Assembly (NCBI GenBank): GCA_013076295.1
Contig: RQOL01000905.1
Span: forward strand, 62,001 to 126,000
Length of the DNA stretch: 64,000 bases
Direction: 5' to 3'
Origin: Sanderia malayensis
Lineage: Eukaryota; Cnidaria; Scyphozoa; Semaeostomeae; Pelagiidae
Every line of letters starts with the position of its first letter. The first letter of the stretch is position 1. Under the pieces are notes generated by a model. The model worked only from the letters and a program-made list of their open reading frames with translations. It searched no databases and was not told the origin of the DNA. This document shows, piece after piece, positions 44,172-55,159 of this stretch. The translations under genes and the position numbers were made by a program.

Positions 44172-45431
44172 AGTGCTAATGCAACGAATTTTTACATAGT
44201 GTTTTTATTTCAAAAATCTATAGATTTCAATGCACTGATTAACGTGGCGCAAATAAAATTCGCAAATTATGTATACTTTTTTCGCTATTAACCTTCAAAG
44301 TAGGCAATTTTGACCTTTTTCGTGCGAAAACTGAACATCACTGTGATGTCATCAAACGTCGCGTCTGCAACGTCAAGCAGGCTTCCTTCTATTGAAATTC
44401 GACATGGCGAGCTGTGAGCGAGCACACACATGACGGGTATCTCGTCTCGGGAGCAAATAAATCATAAAACTATTTACATGTCGTCATAACGGAGACAATT
44501 GTACGATTACTCAGTGTTGCGAAAAAGTATCGTTTCATAATGTTGCTGATAGTATTTCAAAACCAATCAAACAGAACAAGGTCTTTTTAAGGAGTTCAGG
44601 AGACAGACATCATTCGCACCCACCGACTAGGAGAGCAGGATTTTATTCATTATAGCGCTCATTTTTGCTTTGAAGTAAAGAGAGATATTGGGAAAGAATT
44701 AAAGATGAGATTAAAGCTAAAATCAAAGCTATTCCTGCAATAGATGCAGTAAACAAGCTCGTAAACCAACCCGTGTGACTCTCAGCTTTACTCGGGCCTA
44801 AGCACTCCTCGCCCGGAGTGGTTAGGCCCGAGCCAACCAAAACAAATGTCAAAAGATTTAGCTTTTTGGGGTGATATCGAAGGAATTTTAATTTCCGAAG
44901 TTTCTAAAAATAATTCAATGTCTGCAATTTTGAGCTAAAATAAGTTATTACAAAAAATAAGACCTGGGATAAGCCAAACCAGGGCTACGTGTCGTTCCAC
45001 AGCAACTCGAAGCAACAATGGCGATGCGGGATGACGTCACATTTTTTGGAGGTATCCATTTTCAAACTTAAATTGTGTCTCTAACGTTAAACAAAATGAC
45101 ACCAATTTTTTTCAAAACGACGGCTAAAAGATTCGCCCTTATGTTGGTTCAGCCGGAGCTCAAATATCCCCACCCTGAGTGGAGCTATTAAAAAAAAACC
45201 AAACGACGTTCGAAAAAACCCATTGACTTCCATTGCGAGAAATAATATGGGTCATCACTGTGACGTCACAGCGTTGCAATATTTTTCGCAAAAGGTGGCC
45301 TGATTCAAGGTGAAATTAAAGTAACTTATACTTGTCAGATGCACGTCAAAATTGCATCAAACTGATCAGTACATCTTTGGCTTTCATTTAAAATAAAAAA
45401 TCGATATGTCAAATTTCGTTGCATTAGCACT
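44172..45431. mobile_element. TTAA element, GCAACGAA family (complete)
   Basis: A 1,260-bp element flanked by TTAA (44168-71 and 45432-35). Inverted termini start AGTGCTAATGCAACGAA. A central hairpin (44791-44832, CTCGGGCCTAAGCACTCC / complement with one mismatch) and subterminal ATCACTGTGACGTCACAG-type palindromes are present. The tandemly repeated flank at about 45640 provides the empty TTAA site. Relatives are at 16998-19113, 49100-50869 and 36943-37500. Confidence 0.85.
44643..44852 (-). CDS. Small ORF with a transmembrane segment inside the TTAA element
   Basis: A 69-codon frame with a strongly hydrophobic stretch (SIAGIALILALISSLIL) preceded by GWFTSLFT and followed by a short polar tail. 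The layout resembles the membrane anchor of a type I protein, but I recognise no family. This interior segment (44590-44780) is absent from the other three members of the family, so it may be captured DNA. The ORF overlaps the central hairpin. Confidence 0.25.
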   Translation of the reverse strand: MTFVLVGSGLTTPGEECLGPSKAESHTGWFTSLFTASIAGIALILALISSLILSQYLSLLQSKNERYNE

Positions 45432-46969
45432 TTAAAGGTGGGAGATAAGAATTGCAAAATACGTTTATGTTCAAAAAGCCCCATAATAAACACTAAATGG
45501 CTTGGAATAAATACTAAAGACACTAAACAGTTTACTTGGAATAAATACTAAATTCCAATATCATGCTATTAAACGCACACTATTCATAGCCATGATGCGA
45601 TCACGTTGATTTGACAGAATCTTCGCTCTTAAAGGTGGGAGATAAAAACTGCAAATTACGTTTATGTTCAAAAATCCCCATATTTAACTTCGTTTTGCAG
45701 TGTTTTCAATGTTTTGCTAATAAGAAAGTGGTTTATAAAAAGTAGTGCTCAACTCCTCAAATATTTAAGAAAGTTCAGTACTGGATCCTTGAAACCTAAC
45801 CTATGTACTCTGTATCGGCGCGCTTTATTTCGTTGAGTTGCTAACTTAACAGATTTGTTTACGTTCAAAAGGGAGATTACATTATTTCATACTTTCAAAT
45901 TTCAAACATGTTTCGAGTACGGAAATACGTCTTTTAGAGCAAGTAGGTTCCGTGATTTTACCAGCAAGTTCCAGTAAGTGGATTTATGCATACTCTCCCA
46001 CCTTTTCAGATACTGGCATGGCATCACTCACTTTGTTTGTCAATTTGGAATGGCCTAAATAGCCTAACTAAGTAAAGTGTTTTTGTAGAAAATTTACTAC
46101 GAATACGACAGTAGATGAAATAATATCCCAGTAGAAATGTATATACGACCAAATGAAACAAAAACATTATGTGGGGCGGAATGACTTATGTGGGTGGGCG
46201 GAATGACTAGATAGGGTGGGGCGGAATGTACGTGGGGCGGAACGCAGGTGGGGCGGAAGGTCTGGAAAACGATGGAAACACTCTAGCAACTAGGCGTTCC
46301 AACCAGACATGATGACGATAAGGCTGGACTGACAACAACTTAGCAGTATCAGATATATCTTAAGAAGCCAACTCTGAGCGTAAATAATCCATGTAGATTC
46401 TAAAAACATCTCTGTGGCTAGGAATTTTGAATAGAAAATTCCGGTTAATAAGCGAAATATCGATATCTTGACATTTTTCAACAACACAGACCTTGGGATG
46501 CTGTACCTCCAGAATGGTAAGAGAAAAACAGTGATTGTTTTATAACTTATTTCTCGTCTTGTGATGCACCATAGGGTGGTGAAAATGTTTTTGAAAATTC
46601 CCCCGAAATATTTTACAGACCGTTCGTAGGTGTGGTCGCAAATCACGTAAATATCGGGCGACTCTCAAAATGGCCCCCGGCAGTTTCAGATACTTCTCAT
46701 CATGGGGAATCCGAATTCGAAATAAAATTTAGGGCTGGGCAGTTTACTAAACGGTTTTAGTAATTGCCCTGTCGTGATGAAGCCCTTTTTGCTTTGCACG
46801 CTGTGTTTTTGGACAGACAGGTCAAACATCTCATGTCGTCAATGGTGGCTGAATGCAACTGTTTCCAACTTTGTGTTCCAAGCAAAAAATGCTTATCGGG
46901 AAACCCGCTCAATGGTCGCAAACAAGAATTCTTTTATGACTGCCGATGATAAACATCATCAAGTCAATG

Positions 46970-48320
46970 TAGAATCGGAAAAACTGAAACAAGTCTGATG
47001 TTCATAAACAGAGTTGCTGCTTGAGTTGACGAAAAAATCATGATCATCAAATGAATGTCCGTTTGTCAAACTGGTTGATCTCCTTGAGGCTGGAATTTGT
47101 AAACCTGTCTATCTGCACTATACGTTGTGCCAATGCTGCTCTATGCAAGAACGTTTCAACGCGGCATTGGCTCGACACTCAGATAAACCCGGGATATCTT
47201 CTGCCAAGAACATGCGCAATTCAGATTCAGGTTTTACTGTTGACCTAGTTTTGCTGGCGCTTACACTGCACGCCATAAATAACTTGGGTTAAACCAACTC
47301 GAGTGGACCTAGTCGGGGTTAGTTTCTGTAGTGTAAATAGAGCTTTAGCTTAAGCGTAAAGGTGATACGTCTCGCTTCGCTCCTGCCGTGCCAGAAAAAA
47401 TTTCTTTTACGTTGTGTAACATTTGATCAATGTGCAATCCAATCCTACATATAAAGTACTGTGTCTTTGAGTGCACAAGATGGCGTTATCGTCAATTAAT
47501 ATTTGGCTTGTCCATTTGATCCCATTCGGGTTGAGAAAACCTGTTTAGCATTTATAAAAATGTTGCTTCGTTCAAGTGGAAGAGATAACATTATGAACAA
47601 AGTAGCTATCAACATTATCTCATTCAGGTTGAAGTTTATAAACGTTTCTAATGATCTTGTCAGGGTAGCTACTTTCAGCGCACCAGATAACATTATCAAT
47701 ACAAAACAGGATTTTTAAAACGTGTCTAATGATGAGATCAGGGTAACTTTCTTCAGTACACCAGAGGTAATCATCAGCTAATACAAAGTTGGGTCTTATG
47801 AAAAGTTTCTAATGATTAGACTGGATTAGCTTCTTTCAGTTCACCAAATAGCATTACAATCAACTAATAAAAGTAAGAGTTTTTAAATGCTTCTGATGAT
47901 CAGATTATGGTGGCTTCTAGTAATCGTCAACCAAGTTCGATTTTAAAATTTTAAATTCTTATGACCAGATTGGATAACTTCGTTCTGTGTGCCAGATAGA
48001 ACAATCGTCAAATAATACAAGTTGGATTTTTAAAATGTTTTTAATGATGAGATTAAGGTAGCTTCGCTCAATGCACCAGATAGCACAATTACCAAACAAA
48101 TGGCGAAGTTGCATTTTTTAAAACATGCCTGATGTTCGTAAACAAGATTGTCTATTTGACTGCACAAAGTATAAATTATATCATTAATTAAATGTTAGCC
48201 CATCAAAATGATCTACTTCAGGTTGGAGGTTGTCGAACCTGTTTGATGCCCATAAACAGAGTTAGTTTTTTGACTGCACAAGATAAACATAATCACTAAT
48301 AAATACTCCTTTGTGGAATA
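46970..48320 (+). repeat. Degenerate ~80-bp tandem repeats (copy B)
   Basis: Counterpart of 14870-16230, nearly identical over most of its length. Confidence 0.7.
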
Positions 48321-49390
48321 GATTTAATTCATATTTGGAAAGATCTCTTCACATGGCATCACAATAATCGGACACGTAAGTAATTTTTTGATTTACAGTT
48401 CTTGTCTATATTTTGCAAACCAGTGATCAACAAGCACAGAGAAAACCTTTTAGCAGAGATTTTTGCAATGATTGCAACTCACTTTTTGGGCAGAAAAGAA
48501 CTTGTTGGAATGAATGGAGAAATGACAAACAATATCTTATTTGGAAACTCTAAATAAATAACTGTTAATTTACTTTAAGATATTGCTTCATTTTCATGCA
48601 AGAATTTCTGTCGAAAGTTTTTTCATTGGAATGTTAACAGAATATGTCAAAATCCGTCCAAAATTCAGCGATACCCTATAATTGATAACATGACACTTCG
48701 TTACAACAACTGCTAGAAAATAGTTATAATCGCGGTAAGATAACTGAATCTAGACAATAAAGTTTGTCCGATTAAAATATTAACAAAATTTAAATTTATT
48801 TATTTGGAAAGTATTTTAAGCTAAAGGGTCAAGACAGTTGTATGCTAAATTTAGATCATCTTCTTTTCAATGAAAGAAAATTTTGCGTGGAAATGTTATA
48901 ATTATTGGCGCTTTATTTACTCGATTTCAATAATTTTCATGAAAAATTTTCAATCTGTGGGATATTTAAAACAGTACAATAAGGCTTAAATTAGGTTTTC
49001 ACTTGAAAACTTATACAATTTTGAGTATATTTTTGACGGAAGTTTATTATTGAAACACCTTTGGTGTCTATGAATTGCGATGTAAATTTTTTTGTATAAG
49101 TCTTCATGCAACGAAATTTTACATTGTGTTTTTGTATAAAAAAAACTATGAATTTCAATGCACTGATTAACGTGACGCAAATAAAATTAGCAAATCATGT
49201 ATGCTCTTTTCTCTATGAACCTTCAAAGTACATCAGAAACAGAACATCACTGTGATGTCACCCAAAGTCGTGTCTGCAACGTCCATAAGGCTTGCAGCCT
49301 TTCTTCTATTGAAATTCAACATGGCAAGCTTTGAGTGAGCGCACACATGAGCGGTATTTCGAAAGCAAATAAATCATATAACTATTTATA

Positions 49391-49571
49391 GCAATAATAA
49401 TAATAATAATTTTGAAAAACACCGTTCGACAGTGCTCAATACACATTTGTGTACAGCGGTATATAGAATTGAATTGATTGATGTTCAATAAAAAAGACAC
49501 ATAATTCCCTGCAACTCTGAGTTTCGTGCTTATGCACTCAACAGGCAGATTAAATCTGCCTGATGAGTGCT
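49391..49571. mobile_element. 181-bp insertion carrying a hammerhead motif
   Basis: Flanked by ACTATTTATA (49381-90 and 49572-81); copy A has a single ACTATTTATA (17818-27). The left end is an AAT microsatellite (CAATAATAATAATAAT). The right end is a hairpin made of two inverted hammerhead-related segments (49534-49571). The arrangement fits a short Penelope-like or retrozyme-related retroelement fragment; such elements are known to carry hammerhead ribozymes. Confidence 0.65.
49507..49550 (-). ncRNA. Hammerhead ribozyme motif, one core base mutated
   Basis: Read on the minus strand: stem I strand AUCUGC, core CUGUUGA (consensus CUGANGA; A replaced by U), stem II GUGC-AUAA-GCAC, GAAA, very short stem III CUC/GAG, cleavage triplet GUU, stem I partner GCAGGG. 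All parts are in the right order and pair as required. The one core substitution should abolish or strongly reduce self-cleavage. An intact CTGATGA core word lies inverted next to it (49560-49566). Confidence 0.65.
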
Positions 49572-51158
49572 ACTATTTATATGTCGTAGAGATACATAAC
49601 GGGGACTATTGTACGATTACAAGGTGTTATGAAAAAGTATCGCTTCATAATATTGCTGATAGTATTTCAAAACGCATCAAATAGAACAGAAGGACGTTAG
49701 GAGGTTAAGTCTTTACTTTCCGACTCGTTTATTTTGTCAATAAGGGCCTTGTCTGCAACGAAATGAAACTCGTAGGAACATACACTTGGCCAGACTTGAG
49801 CCATGTGCATTCCTGTTGTTAATTTTGCAACAGAACGGAGCAACAAATGATTTCACATCATTACGAAAAATCCACTCTTACTTAAACAATGAATGTAAAA
49901 GTCGAGGAAAGTAATATAAACGACAACGAAAGTAAAATACAGGTTTTTTATTTTATAAGAGACCTAGCTCAAGCCCTACTAGTAAAAGTTTCTTAAATTT
50001 TCTATTGTTTTGTTAAGGAAAACAAAAGAACAAAAGAATCTATTGTAATTTAGCACAAATTCTACTTCTTCTACTTGTTCTCGTTCGCCCTTGAAAAACA
50101 TATAAGTTTGATTTTAAATAATTGTTTATAGGATTGGTAATAAAGCTATATAAAGTAATAGCAAATGGGGTGTGTCGACTTTGTCAGTGGGGCGAATTGG
50201 TAAAACATGTGGGGCGACTTGACTTGAAAGTGGTCGGATTTGACCATTTTGTGGTGGGGCGAGTTGATTTGTTACCTTCGCCCGAAATGGTTAGGCCCAA
50301 GCCGACCAACAATAACAACGAAAATGTCAGAAAAATTGGGATTTTCGGGGTGACATCTAAAGAATTTTAATTTCCGAAGTTTCGAAAAATAATTCAATAT
50401 CTGTAACTTTAAGTTTAAACAAGGTATTACAAAGAATAACAGCTGGGAGCTGGGATAAGCCAAATCAGAGCTACGTGTCGTGCTAGAGACATTTTTCGGA
50501 GGTACCGATTTGCAAAATTAAATTGTGTCTCGAAAGTTAAATGAAATCACACAAATTACTTTCAGAATGAAGTCAAAAGGTTCGCCCTTACTGTGATGCA
50601 ACCACAGCTTAAATTTTCCCACCCTGAGTTGATTTATTAACAAAAATCCAGACAACGTTTGAAAAACTTCATTGACCTCCATTGGAAAAAGTTCTTCGTG
50701 TCATCACTGTGACGTCACAGTGTTGTTGTATTTTTTCCAAAAGGTGGCCTGAAGGTGAAGTTAAAGTAACTTATACTTGTCAAATGCGCATAAAAATTGC
50801 ACTAAATCGATCAGTATTGGCTTTCAATAAGGTCAAAACACTATATTCCAAATTTTGTTGAATTAGCAATTTAAGCCTTGGGACACTTCCAGACACCATT
50901 TTACCAAAAGCGGTGCAATACGTTTGCTCACCATGTGCAAGTTCAATTTGATAACAAAGTCAAAGAGATTATAAATCTTTGTGAAGCTTGATGTGTAATA
51001 TATTCTCCCCTACAAGAACAACCAAACATCTTAGCTTTGCAAAATGCTTCTCTTCAGAATTAGGGAGCAGCATTAAGCTCCAACACACTTTTCTAATAGT
51101 TCCACGCAGACAATGATTATGATGTTTTTCCTCTCCTTTTAGTATTATTGGCCAGATA

Positions 51159-52556
51159 ATGCTTCGTGTTATAATCTCAACCATTTTTTTGTCGTCAACC
51201 CTGTTAGTGCATGTGCGTTGCCAAGCGACATGTACCGATCCACTGGCCATGGCCGAGTTGCGTGTTCTCAATTCAAAGAAATGTGTTGACATCAGTGGTA
51301 GCGAAGGCGCAGGCAGTATTGGCACACACGACTGTGACGGCTACAGAGACCAGCAAATCATCTTCTGTGTTGACGGCACTATCCGTAACCAGGCAACAAA
51401 CTATTGTTTCACACCAACGAATCCCAGTGAGAGCAGCGGGTCGGTGACGTCATCTCGATGCATTCTCCTTCCAAATATCCCGGAACATCAAAAGTGGAAA
51501 TTTGGGAAAACAAAAGTGTTCACGGACAACGGTGGCATTGAGCAAGAAGCAAAGGAGATTATTAATGAGGCAAACGGGAAATGTCTTGATATTTCAGGAA
51601 GAAGTGGAGAAGGTGAAGTTAACTTTCATGAATGCGAAGATACGGATGATCAATACTTCTATTTCCGTTCCAGAGGAAAGGAGCTTGGCTTTGGTCGGCT
51701 GATCAACGAAAAATCCGATCTTTGCCTCGATGTCAAAGGTCATAAAGGAGGCAAACTAAAGAAGGATACAAACGTCCTGATCCATGAATGCGAGGATCAG
51801 ATGGACCAATGGTTTCGATATTATGAAAATGGTGAGCTGGTTAACGAAGAATCGAAATGGTGTGTAGAAGTATCAGGTTTGTCGGGCAGCGGCAACATTG
51901 TTGTCCACACTTGCGAAGACTTAAAAGACCAGATGTGGACCCGACCAGAGCAACTCTGCGATGGCGAATTTTGTTCATTTCGAAACAAGAAGTCAGGCCT
52001 GTGTATGGACGTTCCAGGAGCAGGAGGACATGGCAACATTGCTACTGCCGATTGTGACGCATTACCAGATCAGCGTTTCAAGTGGATAGCAAAGAAATGG
52101 ACAAGCCCAAATGCAAAATGGAACTTGGTTGCATGTAATACCAACGGAAAGGTGAGCCATGAAGTTTCTAACGAAGTCACCTATTCAAAGACCATCGATA
52201 CATCTATAACAGTGACAGTCAGTGCTGAAATGGAGGCCGGAGTTTCTTTTGCAACGGTAAAGACTTCGACCAGTGTCTCTGCTTCCTTATCTGCGGCTTG
52301 GACATCCAGCTCAACAGAGACCAAGACAACAACCCTCAGTTGTGATAACTACAGTAATGGAGATCCTTTTGACAATGGCTGCATGTGGCAGTTGGAGGTC
52401 AAGATGGAGAACACAGTCAGCAAAAAAGAGCTGTCTTGGAAACCTCAAATTGTGAAATGCACACGTCGTCAAGTAGAACCGCAATGCCCTCCCTTCACAA
52501 AGTGCACTGATGACGATTGCACTGGCTGCGAAGAGACAAACGAAAAAAGAAAGTAG
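51159..52556 (+). CDS. Secreted two-trefoil lectin with pore-forming-type C-terminal domain (CEL-III-like), copy B
   Basis: A 465-residue paralogue of 19402-20799 with the same signal peptide, six ricin-B-like repeats, Ser/Thr-rich beta-hairpin-like segment and Cys-rich tail. Residues 1-300 are identical to copy A. Twelve residues differ after that: 301, 349, 352, 366, 371, 379, 396, 405, 406 and three nearer the C-terminus. Several remove a positive charge (at 352, 366, 406 and one more) from the presumed hairpin region. By eye there are 15 replacement and 2 silent base changes in the last third, against 0 and 3 in the first two thirds. Both copies are intact, so both are likely expressed. 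Confidence 0.78.
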   Translation: MLRVIISTIFLSSTLLVHVRCQATCTDPLAMAELRVLNSKKCVDISGSEGAGSIGTHDCDGYRDQQIIFCVDGTIRNQATNYCFTPTNPSESSGSVTSSRCILLPNIPEHQKWKFGKTKVFTDNGGIEQEAKEIINEANGKCLDISGRSGEGEVNFHECEDTDDQYFYFRSRGKELGFGRLINEKSDLCLDVKGHKGGKLKKDTNVLIHECEDQMDQWFRYYENGELVNEESKWCVEVSGLSGSGNIVVHTCEDLKDQMWTRPEQLCDGEFCSFRNKKSGLCMDVPGAGGHGNIATADCDALPDQRFKWIAKKWTSPNAKWNLVACNTNGKVSHEVSNEVTYSKTIDTSITVTVSAEMEAGVSFATVKTSTSVSASLSAAWTSSSTETKTTTLSCDNYSNGDPFDNGCMWQLEVKMENTVSKKELSWKPQIVKCTRRQVEPQCPPFTKCTDDDCTGCEETNEKRK

Positions 52557-53445
52557 TAGAAGACTCTACCCAAAGATATTACCATTGTAATCAAATTAAA
52601 TTAATTCAAATTCTGCTTCTTTTTGCCTTTTGACGTACTTGCGCAAACAAGTATGGGATGACGTTGAATGGGATGAAATGTTGTGTTTTCTGTTTATGTT
52701 TATCTGCCCATATTTAGTCAGACCAGTTAATAGCCATGATTCTCAGAGGTCCCATTTGTCTACACTGAGCTGAAAGGGCGAAAACAGGAATGATGGCAAT
52801 CGAGTTGCAGAAAAATTGGTTATTTGTTCACTACCTTGATTTTCCCATGCATTCTTGTACTTATCTCTGGGAAAAGATAATAAAGGGTTTTCAGTTTTCT
52901 AAAATCTAAACCGTTCAACTCAGTCCCCATAGTCCTTGATTTTACAACCGTTCAACTCAGTCCCCATATTCCTTGATTTTACATCCTCATACTTCATCTT
53001 CCCCAAGAGAGTCCAAGTGTTGCAAAATATATGCGTTCGTTTTCAAGATAAAAATATTCCTGTAATGTTTCGGATATTAATTTACAAGCTTGAAACTGAT
53101 TGCCTGGCCTGCTTGCAAAATTGACTGGCTTCCTTTCCAGAGCGTTTGTCCAGTAATGTTTCTCTTTATATTATTTGCACGTGGTTGCTCACAAAAAGAA
53201 TTTTTTTTAAATTAACATTTTGGTTTTTATCGCTCTGTATGTTTGAATATTTTATTTGCTGAAATTCGGCTTGGGGGCAAATCTATTGCTTGCGAATAAT
53301 TGAAATCTGAATGCAAAGTCATTGTCGGAAAGTAAAAGCTCTTTGATGCATAGTTTCCAGCAAAACTCCTGTTCTGGTACTTAAAAATGATTCGCAGCCT
53401 AAGGATCAAATTCTTTAAAATGGCCACCGCTTAGCCTCCAAATGA
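52557..53445. other. Non-coding lectin 3' flank (copy B)
   Basis: Matches 20800-21702. The polyadenylation signal seen in copy A reads AATCAA here (about 52589-52594), so a different signal must be used if the gene is active. Confidence 0.5.
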
Positions 53446-53450
53446 GAAGC

Positions 53451-53912
53451 TGTAAGAGCGTTACCCTGTTAGTCATAGTTCAATTCAATTTCTTTATTGT
53501 TACCCTGTTAGTCATAATTCAGTTCAATGATCTCTATTGTAAAATCTCCTTAAATAGTGCAGCCTCTCATCTCTTTCAACATCATTTCTCATCAATTCAC
53601 CAACGAGGAAGAGCTCTAGTCAATCCCGTCAATCACAGCATTCTTTATCTGGCAAGCTAGTAGGATTTTTTTTCGTTTTTTGTTTCTTTGGCAGCCATTT
53701 TGTTTTTATGGGTGTGGCATTACTTTAGGATTATACTCTATCGATAGTTTTCTGTAGTTTCAATTAAATATTCTTCCGATACTTATCAAATACGTAGTTC
53801 AAACTAGATTTGTGATGAATTTTATATTAATTTATTTAGTTTGAACTTCTTGACTTCAAATGATGTTACGAACAAACCACAACAAAATTTGAGCTGTCCT
53901 TCTTCGACTACA
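53451..53912 (+). repeat. Solo BEL LTR
   Basis: A complete 462-bp LTR (TGTAAGAGCG... to ...TTCGACTACA) with the same GAAGC target duplication (53446-50 and 53913-17) and the same flanks as the full element in copy A. It formed by LTR-LTR recombination in copy B. It serves as the uninterrupted reference for the two insertions in the copy A 5' LTR. Confidence 0.93.
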
Positions 53913-54309
53913 GAAGCTGTGCGTGTCTATTAGGCATATCGCAACGAAAAGGTACGGGAAAATGTTTTTCAAGACAGGTCTTTCCGAATAAAAAATAGGA
54001 TCACTTCTTGTGGAGATGTTCCTCTCAAATTTTAAATATTTATAAGTTTATGGAAACTCCTTGCTCAAAAATGGACTTATTCGAAAAGCTGGGCAGGGCT
54101 CAATCAAAGCAGCAGAAAATCTGACATTTAAAAAACTTGCATCGCGCTTGAAAAACAAACTCTATCATAACCTTTCTTGACGGAGGACACATATTTCCTT
54201 GGGGTATCAGTTGGTGATCAGCACCAGCAAGCCATGAGTCATAGTTTTCATAAAAAAACTTTCCATTGGCTCATAATCAGTAAGTTGGCTTTAGAGAGGG
54301 AATGCTTAA

Positions 54310-54510
54310 TCAATAGTTCACGTTAAAAAGGAGAGGCTTGATCAGATTATTATTGTGATACACATGAGGAAGGTCAAATTTTGGAAAAAAACCATCATCA
54401 TCAGGGTAGGAAATCAATGAAGAGAACTGTACAGTCATACCATTTAGAACCCGGCAGACAACAGAAGGGAAAGCCTCATTGGAACTGAAAAATGCTGCTA
54501 TATTTTCCAT
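54310..54510 (-). CDS. Candidate terminal exon, unidentified protein (copy B)
   Basis: Paralogue of 33517-33717. The 66-codon frame and preceding acceptor are kept. Four residues differ (positions 4, 14, 18 and 61) and I see no silent difference. The function is unknown. Confidence 0.3.
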   Translation of the reverse strand: MENIAAFFSSNEAFPSVVCRVLNGMTVQFSSLISYPDDDGFFPKFDLPHVYHNNNLIKPLLFNVNY

Positions 54511-55159
54511 GGTGAAATCCTACCAAGAGTAAAGAAAACGGCAATGCCATGCGTCATCTTTGACCGTGGCGAATACGGCCACTTGGTTAGACGTCTTCAA
54601 ACTAGCACCAATTGCAAAGTTGACTACCCTGACAATTATCGATTGCGATGCTGTTTTCGATTATTTCCATGATTTCTCCTGCTTAAATTCTAAGGGAATT
54701 TGTTCCAAACGTCAAGATACTGGTGTACGTTTCCCCGCAACAAATGAGGAACAATGAGGAAATATTACGTAGTTTGTAGAACATTTCATTCGGGTGGAAT
54801 CGTCAACTATGTCAAAGCAAAATTGGGCAGCTGGTTGTGAGGGTTAACCATGAACGTTGCGAAATTGTCTCAACTTGTGACGCAGAAATAATAAATTATG
54901 CTCGAGAATAAAAATGATGCAGACAGGAGAAAAAGAATGGACTTTGAGAATGAAAGACAGTCAAGTCCAGGAACTCAGAGCAGAGAGTAATGAAGTCGGG
55001 CATGAAGGTCTTTAGCTTGGCCCTCAGGTGACGGGAACAGTGAAAAAGAAAAAAGAAAAGAGGAAAAATGCTCATGAAAGAACCTGAATAAAGAATACGC
55101 ATCACGAAGTCGTGAGACGGGAACAACGCAGGAATAGACAAACTTTGTCTGTGGATTAA

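Larger units (their letters stand above)
44021..46268. mobile_element. 2.25-kb insertion private to copy B
   Basis: Flanked by direct copies of CGATGGAAACACT (44008-44020 and about 46269-46281); copy A has a single, uninterrupted copy near 14160. Inside, a block starting ATAAATACTAAATTCCAATA is present twice (about 44086 and 45543). The first copy carries a TTAA element, the second shows its empty site. The right part (45690-46265) ends in repeated GTGGGGCGGAA words. Nature unknown. Confidence 0.6.
49100..50869. mobile_element. TTAA element, GCAACGAA family (copy B)
   Basis: Counterpart of 16998-19113. The left TTAA is mutated (TATAAG); the right end ...AATTAGCAAT + TTAA is at 50870. It lacks the MITE found in copy A but carries the hammerhead insertion. 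Confidence 0.65.
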
